Counted from the stretch's first letter, positions 47,177-58,757 are shown. The stretch: DNA of 64,000 nt from Ailurus styani (GCA_002007465.1 LNAC01000278.1:383805-447804); one strand, 5' to 3'. Program-made: numbers and translations. Notes: generated by a model not told the origin, from the sequence alone.

Positions 47177-47377
47177 GGACACCTGGATGGCTCAGTCAGT
47201 TAAGCCTCCGCCTTTGGCTCAGATCATGATCTCAGGGTCCTGGGATCAAGTCCCACATCTGGCCCCTTGCTCAGTGGGGAGCCTGCTTCTCCCTCTCGCT
47301 CTGCCTGCCGGTCCCCCTGCTTGTGCCCTCCCTTGCTCTCTGGCAAATAATAAAATCTTTTTTAAAAAAATGAATCA
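47177..47377 (+). mobile_element. CAN-SINE
   Basis: Head GGACACCTGGATGGCTCAGT, CT-rich middle, AATAAAATC and an A-rich tail. Duplication ATCAGTGTTTTGAG/ATCAATGTTTTGAG (one mismatch) at 47163 and 47378. Confidence 0.93.
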
Positions 47378-47391
47378 ATCAATGTTTTGAG

Positions 47392-49012
47392 AAGAGTCTA
47401 CCCAGGTCCAATGCCTTCCACTTTGCTTCTATGTGAAAGAGCGGATGCTGCAACATGGTAGGTAACTTCCTGCCTGGGAAAGTATACCGGATTTTAATTT
47501 GGGATAATTCTGCAGACCTTCTGGCCCCCATCAGTTAAAACACTTGTGACTAGTCAGTCAGCTCCGCTCATGCAAACGAATGAAACATCACATTGTCCTG
47601 CCACATGCTCCCACAGCACAAGGGGCCGAAGGAATTAGGCACCCGGCAGCTGTTCCCAGGAATGCATGCCTCCACGTACCCACAGGCAGGAAGAGGACCC
47701 GCACCGGTCTCCCAGAGCTGATCCTTCGGCTAGCCCAACACAGTCAGCTCAACAACAGGAACCGGTCCCCTCTTGGCCCAAGGAAGGTCCCAGATTCAAA
47801 TGAAAATTCACCCTTGAAGATAAGTGACTCAAAGAGACAGCAGTCAAACAAACGCTCCTGTTGAGAGGAAATCCTGTCTGCAGACCGCTCGGGGAAGCCT
47901 TGCTCTGCCTGCACAACAAAGGCTCCCTCTGTGACATCAAGCAGCAGGTTTAAGAGTGCCCTGGCTTCTCCCTCTGGCCACCTTTCAAAACCACAAGTAC
48001 ATCCAAGGGCAGCCAAGACAACAACAAAGCCAAGAGATACAGTCTCCAAATGAGGAGAGACCAACTCTCCCTTCCAGGCGTGCCTTCTGCCTGGCTCTTG
48101 GTAGCCAAGACTCCATTTCCCCAAGGTGGGTGTTCAAGGTGCCCTGGGTTCAGACTCCGGGGACTGCAAGCTTTCCATGCAAGAGCGTAGCTCAGAAGAT
48201 GCCCCCAGCCGAGGCCAACCTTCTTGGGAGGCTGTGGAGCCCAGTGTCTGGGAAAGGCCCCACAGCACTGTCTGGGTTCTAATCCTAGCTCAGTCACCCA
48301 CTAGGGTCTGAGCTCAGGTGCCTCAACATCCCCGAACCACCTTCTCGACTGTGGTTGAGAACAACAATACTGCTGCTACAAATGATAAACTCTCCATGTC
48401 TCTCATGCGGCGTGAGGATGGTCACACAGGGTAATTTATGAACATATCACTGAGGGTATTTTAAAACTACAAAATGTGACAGTAATTTTTGTGGCTAGGA
48501 CACATGTTTATAAGACTGCTTAATAATATAAACTTTTAGGTCAAAGGGGAAATTTCCTCTGTTTTGCCTGGGGTCTTCCAAAGGGTGGTTATTCAGTTAC
48601 TATGTGATTATAATAAGGGTGACTTTTTAATTAATGAGCTAAATATATTTCTTAGGAAAATATCAAACTTGCAATTTATCAGAATATTTTACAAGACAAA
48701 AAGGTGTTGTCTGGTGGGTTTCCCTCTGAGCTGAAAGAGCTGAGTTAGGTCTGAAATGCTATTTCTCCCTCACGGCAGCTCTGCTGAGGCACCTCAGGGC
48801 TGCCCTCGCTCCCCAGAGCCCCCAGATTCTCACACACGCACAAGCTTTATTTGTTGATCCTGTGGCTTGTTCCAAAAAAGGAACTGAGGCAGCTAATAAT
48901 CTTTATAGGAATATTTAAAAGCATAATAATAATAATACAAGGTACTTTGAACTCCTCAAAACCAGGAACACCTCAAGATAGTTTGCAAAGCACGTTACGT
49001 GAACCAAATATA
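47392..49012. other. Unassigned intronic DNA
   Basis: Overlapping frames of 108-126 codons on both strands at 47744-48297 lie in GC-rich DNA without domains. The 48480-48700 part is AT-rich. No repeat is assigned. Confidence 0.35.
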
Positions 49013-49142
49013 GGGGCATCTGGCTGGCTCGTCGGGAGAGCATGAAACTCTTCAGGGTCGTAAGTTTGAGCCCTATGTTGGGGGTAGAAATAAGTAAATA
49101 AGTAAAATAAATAAAATTATTTTTTTAAAAAGGTAAATAAAA
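49013..49142 (+). mobile_element. Short CAN-SINE variant, tRNA half only
   Basis: GGGGCATCTGGCTGGCTCGT, GAGAGCATGAAACTCTTCAG, AAGTTTGAGCCCTATGTTGG and an AT-rich AAATAAAT tail: the carnivore SINE form without the CT-rich middle. The A-box- and B-box-like tRNA segments are degraded. Confidence 0.85.
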
Positions 49143-50149
49143 TTTAAAAATAACAAAATCTATTAATAAGACCAGGAAACAGAATGGGAATTTATGATCC
49201 TCTGACATGACCCTCTCACTCAGCGTAACCCTGAAGGATATGCTTTTGTTACTTCCTGTATTCACTTTTCACAATGAGATAGCTTAAGTTAAGGGAAAAA
49301 GTTGTGAATTTGGACGAACATAGTTCTGAACGATAAACACACGTAAACCAGCAGGGCTCGTTAAGTCTTCCACAGCCTGGACTTCAAACCCAGGACTTGT
49401 GCCCACCGCCTGATAAGACCTTCTGCAGAGATCTGACCTCTGTCCAAGTCATTTTCAAATCAAAAAGCTTTGAACTCCTGGCGGGTTGACAGCTTGGACC
49501 TTGGGTGTTTATCAAGGACTTCCTCAAGATAGAAAGGGTGACTCCACTGTCACCCCTTAGGGCTCCCCGGAGCTGCCCCCTTGTGAGAGCTGGCAGCCAG
49601 CCAGGGCCTTAGAACGTCAAGGAATGAGTTCGTGAATGGCCTCCCTATGGCTCACAGTAGACATGTAGCTCACAACAAAATTAACTTCGTAAATAAAAAG
49701 TGGCTACAGGAAGTCGGGGAATAGTTGGCTCTCACTCCACCTTTCACAGCCCGGTATGAGTGGATGGTTTTGGCTGGCCAGAAACTCTTCTTTTTGGCTG
49801 CCTCTTAACCTTCCTAAGAGGGAACAATGACTGCACCTCTTCCGCGTGTTCGATGCCAGTACGGATTCGGTATGAACAATACCGCGCACAGTGGGCACCT
49901 CCACACTGACCCGGGCCCCCGGACGGCTGGCTGCAAGCTCTCTGAGCTGGGAGGTCGCCCTGCTTCATTTTGCAGAGCAGTTGCAGGGTTTTCTAACGCC
50001 CAGGACACGCTGTGGGACCTTCCGAGCTCATGTCAGAAACATTTCAGGGCTCTCTGGAGCTTTCTACAGAGTACATTGGCCTCTACTTATTTTCTTCTTC
50101 TACCACTACAATTATGCACCTAAAACGAATTCTGACCTCCTACCTGCCT
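49143..50149. other. Unassigned intronic DNA
   Basis: No exon or clear repeat is seen. Frames at 49827-50151 partly enter the following L2. Confidence 0.35.
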
Positions 50150-50530
50150 AGCTGTCTCCCAACATCTGTACTGTTTACCTCTCAGTTTGCTACACTGCAG
50201 CCACAGGCCCCACCAGCCTCATCTGGGATTTTTTCAAACAAGCCAGACCTGTTCCCACCCGCAGTTCTTTGCCCTGCTCTCCCTGAGCCTGGAACAACCT
50301 TCCCCTGGTTCTTCCCATGGCTGCCTTCTCTCATTATGCAGGCCTTAGCTCAAATAGCATCTCCTCAGAGACCTGTCCGCATTATAAAAAAAGATACAAG
50401 CCCTCTAAATCTTTTGGCTATCTCGATTTCCTCCATAGCACTTAACATAATCTGCAATTAATGTGTTCATTACCTGGTCCCTTCGCTAGAATAGTAGCTC
50501 CGGGAAGACACCATTTCAGATGCCTCATTG
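50150..50530 (+). mobile_element. L2 LINE fragment
   Basis: Sense L2: CAGCCACAGGCCCCACCAGC, TGCCCTGCTCTCCCTGAGCC, GCCTTAGCTCAAATAGCATC, ATAGCACTTAACATAATCTG and GAATAGTAGCTCCGGGAAGA. The 149-codon frame here is repeat-derived. Confidence 0.85.
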
Positions 50531-50580
50531 CTATCCTGTCAGTTCACATACTTCCTCGCCCCATCAAAGGGCAAGAGCAG

Positions 50581-50708
50581 ATTGCTGGAATGATTTGGTG
50601 GCCAGAACATCTTCAAGGTCGGACCAGCCCTTCAGTTCAGATAATAAGAGGGACTGGGCAGAACTTTCCTGGTGAAGGACCGGTGCTTACAAAATCAATG
50701 TACTCTAA
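50581..50708 (+). repeat. Two-copy dispersed segment, copy A
   Basis: About 130 bp that aligns end to end with 52561-52692 in the same orientation at roughly two-thirds identity by eye. Shared words include GGTGCTTACAAA and TCAATGTACTCTAA. The family is not recognised. Confidence 0.7.
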
Positions 50709-51556
50709 CACAGACGCTCAATATACAGATATTGACAAAGAAGCGAGCTAGGATCAAAGTGGCTTTCTTTGCTGCAGGGTCGGACAAAAAGAGACACCAG
50801 GAGACACAACAGAAAGAACCAGCCCCTTCTCTGCCCGATAACATCACAGGTTGCTGATCCTCCCCGCCAGGAAAAGGAAGGCAGTTTCTAAACCAGCTCT
50901 AACAAGCAGAAACTAATCACAGTCAGGCCCAATACAAACCCCTGACAAGAAGCTTTTATAACCCTAAGGCTTATTTACCCAGATCCCTAGTGGGTAGGAG
51001 AAATCAATCCTTGTTGTAAAGTATTCAGAAGCCAAACCGGTGATGCAGCCGGACCAAATATTACTTCAGCATATCGGAGACACACGTCCTAATTTAAAGC
51101 CATCTTGGCATTGCTACAGAATCAGATGGACACAGCTCAGAATCTGATGTCATAATAATAATTTAAAAAATACCTGTGCTTCCTTTTGAGGGGCTTAGCC
51201 ATATATAGCAAGTTGGCTGTAAAAATACTCTCAAATACTAGATACTAAGAAATGGTTAAAGTTTTTAGGTGTTATAGTTTTTTATGTTATGTTTTTTAAA
51301 AAATAAGAGTACTTATCTTTGAAAGACACATACCAAAATATTTACAGATAAAACAGGGGCTGAAATCGACTTCAAAATAATCACAGAGGGAGTACAGACA
51401 ACATGGGGCTGGCCCAGGCCCAGAGCAGCTGAAGGAGGGTGGCGGGCCCCTGGGAGATAAACTATTTGCTCTACTCTGTATAGCTGACATATTCCCTAAC
51501 AGAAAGGCTTTTTCAAAAAAAGCCCTTTAAGCCAAGTCATTTTCACTGTGGCATTA
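50709..51556. other. Unassigned intronic DNA
   Basis: Nothing is recognised. Confidence 0.35.
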
Positions 51557-51572
51557 AAGAAGTTACCTGAAG

Positions 51573-51769
51573 GGGCGCCTGGGTGGCTCAGTCCGTTAAG
51601 CATCTGACTCTCGATTTCGGCTCAGGTCATGATGTCAGGGTCGTGAAATGGAGCCCCGCGCTGGACTCCGCACTGGACGGGAAGCCTGCTTAGGATTCTC
51701 TCTCTCCCTCTGCACCCACCCCAGCCCCTCCCCCCAAAACTCTCTCTCTAAAAAAAAAGTAAATACATC
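51573..51769 (+). mobile_element. CAN-SINE inserted at the BCAR3 5' splice site
   Basis: A full-length copy, antisense to BCAR3: head GGGCGCCTGGGTGGCTCAGT, then GCATCTGACTCTCGATTTCGG-type middle, CT-rich region and A-run. It is flanked by the duplication AAGAAGTTACCTGAAG (51557-51572 and 51770-51785), which covers the exon end and first intron bases of the start-codon exon. The SINE's A tail ends 10 bp from the retained exon boundary. Confidence 0.96.
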
Positions 51770-51779
51770 AAGAAGTTAC

Positions 51780-52096
51780 CTGAAGGTGAAGGTTTCGCCT
51801 TTCCAGTCTTGCAGGGGGTGCTCCTGGATGACGGCCGGGCTCAGAGGGGAGCTCTGCCGTGGGGACTTAGAATGGGGCAGGGTCCCCAGGTGACTGAAGT
51901 TATCACAGGACCTGATGGGAGGAGGGCCCTTTTTCTTCCGTGGGAGGGTACCATGTATAGACACGTCCTGATAGGCATCTGTGTGATGCTCAGCCGGAGG
52001 GGACTTGCTGCTCAGAAGGTCCATGGACGAGGCCAGAGGGAACTGGTGATTCACCGGCATGTTTCTGGGAAGGCTCACAAATTTTCCCGCAGCCAT
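51780..52096 (-). CDS. BCAR3: BCAR3 start-codon exon, residues 1-106 (partial CDS)
   Basis: This is the first coding exon of BCAR3. The ATG at 52096 sits in a good context (A at -3, G at +4). The frame opens MAAGKFVSLPRNMPVNHQFP and contains the basic/proline stretch LPRKKKGPPPIR at residues 51-62, closely matching the mammalian BCAR3 N-terminus as I remember it. This region is serine/proline-rich and probably disordered, ahead of the SH2 domain. The exon also holds 14 bp of 5' UTR (52097-52110), preceded by a strong acceptor with a pyrimidine run ending CTTAG. The donor is CAG|GTAACTT, leaving AG of codon 106, which the first G of the 40 bp exon completes to AGG (Arg). Unspliced reading meets TAA (51778-51776) right after Arg106. 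A CAN-SINE ends only 10 bp past the donor and its insertion duplicated the donor (see findings). Confidence 0.96.
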
Positions 52097-52110
52097 GATT
52101 CTCGGCTCCT
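52097..52110 (-). other. BCAR3: BCAR3 5' UTR part of the start-codon exon
   Basis: These are fourteen untranslated bases between the splice acceptor (AG at 52112-52111) and the ATG. The upstream polypyrimidine tract is read on the minus strand from about 52135 to 52113. An in-frame upstream ATG at 52120 lies inside the intron and would not be in the spliced mRNA. Confidence 0.85.
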
Positions 52111-52560
52111 CTAAGGGCAAGAGAAAAGAGCGAAGGCATGAATCTCAGACCATCACAAGAACGGACTTCCTACTCACAAAAGGAAATGGAAACGTACCAT
52201 AGAACAAAAGAACAAGTTCGTGGAGCGTTAACGGGACAAACAGTGCATGGCATCACCAGTGAAATTCAATACAAACGGGAAGTTTATCCATGTCCCTTTT
52301 TGATCCTACAGAGGAATTCTCCTGGGTTGGCAGCAGATCCACTGATGGAAAAGGGCAAACATGTTTCAGAGACTCTGGGGGCACATGAGCCATTTGAATA
52401 TTTCAGATGACCGAAGCTGATGGAAAAGCATCACTAACAAAAAGGCCTCTTGAGGAAGAACTCAAGGTTTCGATGTAAGTGCATTAGAGAACACATTATA
52501 AACGTTAGATAATTAGCTCACGTCTTTCCACCACCCTGTACATGGTAAGAACAGGTGGAG
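52111..52560. other. 5' intron next to the start-codon exon
   Basis: Contains the acceptor tract of the start-codon exon (52111-52135). No repeat is recognised in the rest. Confidence 0.4.
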
Positions 52561-52692
52561 ATTACTGGAATTCCTCAGCTGCCAGAAGACCTTCGGTGCC
52601 AGACTGGCCCCTCAGTTGTGCTGCCCGGGGTAACGGGGCAGAATTTTTTCCGGCAAAACCTGGTGCTTACAAATAAATCAATGTACTCTAAT
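52561..52692 (+). repeat. Two-copy dispersed segment, copy B
   Basis: Partner of 50581-50708, in direct orientation 1.98 kb away. The two copies flank the start-codon exon and its SINE. Confidence 0.7.
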
Positions 52693-53857
52693 TAACGAAG
52701 ACGGGCCAGGGTCAGGGGTGAGGAGCTGGGTCACTCCTCCATACATCAGTGGGCTCGGCTGCAGAGGAAAGCCCCTGGGTGAGGGCTCCATGCACACTGT
52801 CCCCCAGAGGGGTCAGGAACACACCTGCCACCCGCAGGGTTGAGCAACACGCATGTTGTAGTCAGGGAAGAGTGGGAAGGAAGAGAACTAAGACAAAAAG
52901 CGGGAAGAGCACAGAGAGACAAGGAAAATGTGTACTGGGTCGTATGCAAACCTATCACTAGTAGGAATGTTCGCCCCCAGCAAGAGACAGCACGCGCTCA
53001 CCTCCCTCCCAACAAACAAACTATGATTTTGACCTCAGCCAAATTACACAGGTCATTTTTAAGGCCAACGTTAGAGGAAAAGAAATACACAACTGAATAA
53101 AAATTAGAACTAGTCCCTGGAAACATTAAGGATCCAGATTCCATCCTACCTGCCAGGGTACCAGACTGGTCTGGACAACACAGCGGCCTAACTCAGTCCG
53201 CCTGATGCACTGGCCTCCCTGAGCCTGGAGAGCAGAACGTTTCCTTTGCTCTCCAGTCTGTTCAAAGCCCCGCAGCCCCCATTCCTCACAGGCCACCCTT
53301 TCCACTACAGAGAGAACAGCTCGGAGTGAAAATCGTTACTTAATAATACCCCTGCAGAGTCTGTTCCACAAAGGAACTGGGGCTGTGGGACATCGCTTGA
53401 AGACAAGCCGGAACGCCCCTCCAGAAGCTCACGGTGTAGCACGCAGAGCCGGGAGGAAGGTTATGCAAGGGGAACAACAGACACCAAAACACCCACAATC
53501 CCTTGTTCAACCTGCAACAGACAGAAACACACAAGGACCAGGGGCTGGACAGAAGGAAATCCTTCACTCAAGATGTATGATCCTAACGCCGTCCTCAGTT
53601 CTTCCCCAAACCTGGTCACTCTGGGGCCTGCCTGTTCCATGTCGAACTGTGACCACACACAGAAGGCCTGGCTCACAGCGGCTGCAGAACAATAGGACTG
53701 TGAGTCCCCATGCAGGCCACTCCCGGGTCTGGCCTGCACCTGGCACAAGGTCAGAACTTGTTAGAATGTTAGTCATCATTATTTAAAAAGAAATCCAAGC
53801 TCCCTGGCCCTCCCTGCCTGACCACCAGTGATGTAAGCTGACTAGGATTCCCTTACC

Positions 53858-53858
<1 letters not shown>
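52693..53858. other. Unassigned intronic DNA
   Basis: No repeat or exon is seen. The 133-codon plus frame (53385-53786) lacks domain features. Confidence 0.35.

Positions 53859-53905
<47 letters not shown>
53859..53905 (+). repeat. (CA)n microsatellite
   Basis: About 23 uninterrupted CA units. Likely polymorphic. Confidence 0.98.
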
Positions 53906-53907
<2 letters not shown>

Positions 53908-55129
53908 CCCCCCACAGTTGTGAATGCTTGCCTGTCCAAGCTGTCAGCACCCTCTTCAGAGGGAGGCCTAGATCATTCCAAAGAACCTGCTGGGGAGGCG
54001 CAGAGCAGCCCACAGAACCTCTTCCTACAAAAAGGGTCACAGTGTTGATCAACTATTTCCAGGTTATCATGATGGGTAAAGCCCCGGCTCCAGTCAGGTT
54101 TCCTCTCGGCTTATCCAAGATCTCGATTTCAAGTTGGGGCCAAAGTGCTTGAGAATGCCCTTCAGCAAGTTTCCCATACCTCAGTTTATTCTCTGCATTG
54201 AGGGTTAACACCTGCCCTTCCTACTTTCGATTCAACAAACATTGAAATACTTCCTCCATATAAGATACTCAGAGAAACAATGATGTATAAACCCTGATCC
54301 CTGACTAGGAACTCTGAGAATCCTGCAGCTCATCAACAGGGACCATTCACGAGCTGGAGGGAAGAACAATTAATTTGAACAAAATGACTTGAAGAGGATC
54401 TCAGGGCAATGTTGGAGGCAAAACATTTTGGAGGCATTTTGAAAGGTGGAGAATTGGACGGAAGAGCCTTCTGAGAGGATGCTAGAGGCAAGGAAGTGCC
54501 TCCAAGGTTAGGTGCCCGAGAAGATCTGGAAGGGAGGGACAGAAGCCAGTCTGTGTCCGGGTAAGTAACTCCTGTACTTCTGGAAAGGAAAGAAGGGAGG
54601 CAGGCAGGCCCCTCAAGCTGCTGGCCACAAGGCAGCGAGGAAGCATTTAGAACCCTGACCTCGGGCAGTGGCCAGGCAAAGGAAGGACAGAGGGAAGAAT
54701 GAGGAGCTCAAGGCCACAGCCACAGGAGCATGGTTATGATGCTGCAGTGTGCCGAGTGGGTAAGAAGAGGCTTTCTGTGGGAGGGAGGCTAACAGGCGGG
54801 CCACTGAGCTGGGGAGTGTGAGGAACCAACAGCACAGTTCAGTTGAGGACGTGAGATACTGGTATGTTCGCTTAGGAGCCAGGACAGGATGTGGATTTTT
54901 AAGTCATCAACATAAAGAGAATATTTAACCCAGAGAGCAGATCCCTTAGCTTGTTATTATCAGTTGTGATAACAGATGTGAAACTACCTCTTAAACCATC
55001 AGGAACCATACAATATCAATATCCACGAATTACATCCCTGCTCTCTCTCACCATGGTTGCTTCGAGCCTATAGGTAGGTCTTAGAGCAAGGACTGAGTTC
55101 TAAAAACCTGAAGCTGCCAGGGGGTAGGG
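53906..55129. other. Unassigned intronic DNA, possibly old LINE
   Basis: The part 54230-54480 has a few L2-like words (TTCAACAAACATTGAAATAC) but is too diverged to assign. Confidence 0.3.
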
Positions 55130-55503
55130 GTGGGGGTCCTCAAGCTGGCTGCACGTAAGAATCCTTTGGGAAGCCTTTAAAATCCTGACACCCAGGGTGT
55201 CTGGGTGGCTCAGCTGGTTCAGCATCTGACTGTTGATTTCTGCTCAGGTCGCCATCTCAGGGTTGTGGGATCGAGCCCCGCATCTGGCTCCACGCTCAGT
55301 GTGGAGTCTGCCTGTCTCTCTCCCTCTGCTCCGCCACTCCTCTCAGTAAATAAAATATTTTAAAAATATCAAAATAAAATCCTGACACCCAAGCTGTGAC
55401 CCAGAACGATGACATCAGAACCTCGATGGGTATGACCCTGGCATCAATCTTTTGCAAGCCACCAGTATTGTCCAAAGTGAAGCCAGGGTTGAGGACCACT
55501 GGA
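55130..55503 (+). mobile_element. MER5-like hAT element split by SINE
   Basis: GTCCTCAAGCTGGCTGCACG and ATCCTTTGGGAAGCCTTTAA, then after the SINE GACATCAGAACCTCGATGGG and a terminal GTTGAGGACCACTGGAT, give the arrangement of a MER5-type nonautonomous hAT transposon. Confidence 0.65.
55195..55375 (+). mobile_element. CAN-SINE nested in MER5-like element
   Basis: Head GGGTGTCTGGGTGGCTCAGC and an A-rich tail. Perfect 16 bp duplication AAAATCCTGACACCCA (55179-55194 and 55376-55391). Confidence 0.95.
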
Positions 55504-56339
55504 TAAGCAATTCTCTTTGGTACAGAGCGACTCACACTCGGACTGGGCTACCCGAGCAACAGAACAGAATGATGATGAGGAAGGGTCCCTCAAGAGAAGC
55601 ATCATTTCATTCTTCTAGTCACCACACATGGATGCAGGGCCTTCTCCATGGTGGGCACTGTGACTGGTGTTGGGGACAGTGTCAACAACGGTACTCAAGG
55701 GGTTACTTCTCTGTGGTGGAAGCAGACAGCAAGTCCCCGCCACCCATGCTGGTGAGACTCAGTGCTACGGGAGCATGCAGGGTGGGGACCAGGGTCTAGA
55801 CTCAGCTAGTGGCCACAGAAGGCTTCACCGAGATGGGATGCTGAGCTGAATGAGAAACTCTGAAGCAGAGTTTACGAAACAGAGGGAGAAGATTACCCAA
55901 GCTGAAACCTCCACAAAACTCTTAGCTGCAAACTGGAAATACGTGAGCTGGGCTCCCCTCTACAACCCACTACCTCTGAATTGGGACTCTTCCCCCATTA
56001 AAATACAGGCTTGGCCTGCGTGTAGTCACTTGGAAAGACTGGCTCAACCCTGGGCCCTGTGTCAAGCTTGAATCAGCCTAAGAGTGGGAGAGGGGGGCCC
56101 AGACCAGAGACAGAGCTTCTAAAAAATATAACTAAAAGTGGGGCAGAGGGTAGAAGGGGGAACTCTAGGTGGAAGGAACTCATTTACAACCTAACTACAG
56201 GGTAGTCTCTGTATTTCCTACTTGAGCTTTATTTGCTTTTATTTTTTCCAGACTCTAGAAACCTAGGGCAAATTCAAGGGATGGAAGTACACGGTGTGTG
56301 GCTGGAATCTAGGTTCAAGGTAATTGAAAAATCTTTCAA
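55504..56339. other. Unassigned 5' intron
   Basis: Nothing is recognised. Confidence 0.35.
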
Positions 56340-56518
56340 TTTTTTTTAACATTTTATTTATTTCTTTGAGAGAGAGAACACAAGGAGGGAGAGGGAGAAG
56401 CAAATGCCCTGAGAGGCAGGGAGCACGACTTGGGGCTCCAGGGCTCGATCCCAGGACCCTGGGATCACGACCTGAGCCTAAGGCAGACACTTAACCAACT
56501 GGGACACCCAGGCGCCCC
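56340..56518 (-). mobile_element. CAN-SINE
   Basis: An antisense copy with the T-run and ATTTATTT at the left and the head (minus GGGGCGCCTGGGTGTCCCAG) at the right. Confidence 0.92.
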
Positions 56519-56619
56519 AAGTACCTTTCATTTTCAGAGCAAAGCCACTTACCACATTTGACAGAATCTCAGAGTGTTATATGTAGGTGGGATCTCAGAG
56601 AATCAAGCCCAAATAAAGG

Positions 56620-57010
56620 AAGTAGATGCTCATTCACTCAATATATATTGTCTGAGGGCTTACAATGTACTGGGTATAAGGGCATAATAAACTAGACAAG
56701 GTCCTGCCTCTCATGGAGCCTAAGCTGTGATTGGGGGCGGGGGGGAATCAGTCCAGTCAACACAGACAAGGAAACAGACCAGGTAATATCCCAGCATCAG
56801 TGTGCTAGAGAACACAAACCAGGATGAAATGATAAAACATACTGGTTGGGATGGAGAGCTAGTTTAGATTAGGGTGGTGTGGGAGGGCTTCTCTGAAGAG
56901 GTTCCTGAAAAAAGACACAGAATCAGTCAAGAGAAGATGGGAAGGGAGTTCCAGGCAGGGGACTGGGCAAATCAAAGGCCCTGAGGCAGACATACGTGCT
57001 TGGAAAAAGC
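56620..57010 (-). mobile_element. L2 LINE 3' end
   Basis: Reversed L2: TCATTCACTCAATATATATT, GACAAGGTCCTGCCTCTCAT, GGGAGGGCTTCTCTGAAGAG, GAGTTCCAGGCAGGGGACTG and CAAAGGCCCTGAGGCAGAC. Confidence 0.88.
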
Positions 57011-57139
57011 ATGGTGAAGACTAACCCCAATTATCCACTTCCTGGCTTCCAGGTTTTCTCTACTTGGAGATGCTTCTATTTCAATACTCCTAGCCCTTAC
57101 ATACTTCCTATGTACTATGATTTTTAAAAAAAAATCCAA

Positions 57140-57360
57140 CATGGTATGACTCAGAACCTAGGCTTTGAAGAAAGACATTCACAGGGTCAAATCCCTACTC
57201 TGCCATTTACTTACTAGCTGTGTAGCCTGGAACAAGTTACTCAACCTCTCTGAGAGTTTCTCATTTGTAAAAGTGGGTCTTTTGTGGGATTGCCCTGAAA
57301 AGTAAACGTTACAGTGTGCAGAAAGCCCTTGACGTGCGTCAAGAACTCAATAAATAGCAG
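57140..57360 (+). mobile_element. MIR SINE, near full length
   Basis: Sense MIR: AACCTAGGCTTTGAAGAAAG, TCTGCCATTTACTTACTAGC, TGTGTAGCCTGGAACAAGTT, CTCAACCTCTCTGAGAG and AGAACTCAATAAATAGCAG. Confidence 0.88.
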
Positions 57361-58739
57361 GCCTCCTCCCAGCAGCTCAGGGACCAGACCTGTCTTGCTC
57401 GTCATGGTATCCCCACTACAAAGGGAGTTCACAAAAAAAGTCACTGCTTCTGGAAAACACTGTGGCCAAGATGGACGGGGAGGTGAATGTTTTAACTCAA
57501 GAGCCATGGACATAAACACCAAACCAAGTAGGACACAGGCACACCAGGCACATGGAGAGCGCCTACAGGCAGTATTTAAAAGAAAAGCCCAGGTGAGACT
57601 TTGGCCACCTGACGTCACCTCTCTCCACTATGCAGGTAAACAGACACGGTGTCCTGATTCAGTATAATGCCAGACCTTGAAATATATACAAAGGTCAAAG
57701 ATTCTGTATCTTGATATGAACATATGAGACATTTGTGAATGTCCAAAGAGCTAAAATCTCAATAGGGACAAGAGTGAGCCTGACCAACTCCCACCCTCTG
57801 TGCTACCTTCCTGGCCCTGCTCACTGGTGGTCTCTGAGGTGCTCGTGAACAACAGTCCAGCCGGCTCGCTTTGCAGAGATGTCCCCAAGAAACTGAAGAG
57901 CACGCGCAAGTCAAGGCAGAGACAGGCAGCCCACTTGTTTGGATTTTTCCAGTTTATTTCTAAAATGAGCTATTTTCCAAGTTAAACTTATAGATGGTCA
58001 CCTGATGTGGGCATTAAACACTCCGTCAAAGCTGAAACTCTGGAAATGTAACTGCATCAGCTGCCCCATTATGACCCCAACAGAGAATTTCTCATTTGGA
58101 TATGTAGTTTTATAACCTCTCTGCAGAGTCAGACAGGAAGAGAAGATTAAAAAATTGGCTTATGCACTTAGAACGAAGTTTTTCTTCAGTTTAGAAATTA
58201 AGAGTATCCCTAATCTTCAAAGTAAATTTATGAAATCTAGCCAAATGACTGAGGTATGAATAATTCTTCCATGGATTGTATTTCAAGCAACACAGCACAG
58301 AATTTACATGATAAAGTTCTTCAGCTTGGCCTTCATTTGACAAGCAGTCCTTTCTATATGAATAGGAGATTGAGATCTTGGTTAGTCATCTGGAAATGCC
58401 AGGCTTCTCAGCAGGTTTAGAGAAAGAGGGCAGTAAGGGAGGCCCTGCATGGCAAGCCTTTCACATTATATTCCATACACTCCCCTACAAACCCCCATAC
58501 AACCGCTTGGCCTGTGGCTTCTCCATTATTAACTGGACAGTCTCTGTCCGGATGCTCTGCTGAACCCCCTCTCCCTGCCCGGAGGCCTCCCCTTCCTCCC
58601 GCCTCTGTCCTTGGCAACGTGCAGGGAGATTATCCGCTCCCAAACTGACCTTCCCTCCACCAAAGTATTTTCCTTGGGCAGATCTGTGCAGCCTTGGGAG
58701 ATAAGAGGCAAGGTTTAAAAGAAATCTCTGACCGCTTGG
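57361..58739. other. Unassigned DNA before the promoter island
   Basis: No repeat is recognised. Frames at 57241-57667 and 58485-58745 show no protein features. Repeat-free promoter-proximal intron could hold regulatory sites. Confidence 0.35.
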
Positions 58740-58757
58740 CTCCACTTTCTATCCCAG

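Noticed and set aside
49013..49142. Possible tRNA gene in the tRNA-like SINE head
   Set aside because: The box A and B regions are degraded, there is no proper cloverleaf, and an AT-rich SINE tail follows. It is a CAN-SINE, as are the other tRNA-like heads.
50012..50461. 149-codon plus-strand frame with hydrophobic stretches
   Set aside because: Most of it is the sense strand of an L2 3' end, whose C/T-rich DNA yields stop-poor, hydrophobic-looking frames.
51748..51769. SINE poly-T plus AG acting as a splice acceptor to create a SINE exon ending at the duplicated donor
   Set aside because: The antisense A tail gives a good-looking acceptor, but it lies only about 30 bp from the proximal donor, too close for an intron. 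It could matter only if the upstream exon were skipped.
53859..53905. Short regular repeats as a CRISPR-like or regulatory array
   Set aside because: Uninterrupted dinucleotide microsatellite with no spacers. The same applies to 38698-38729, 43524-43564 and 23034-23076.
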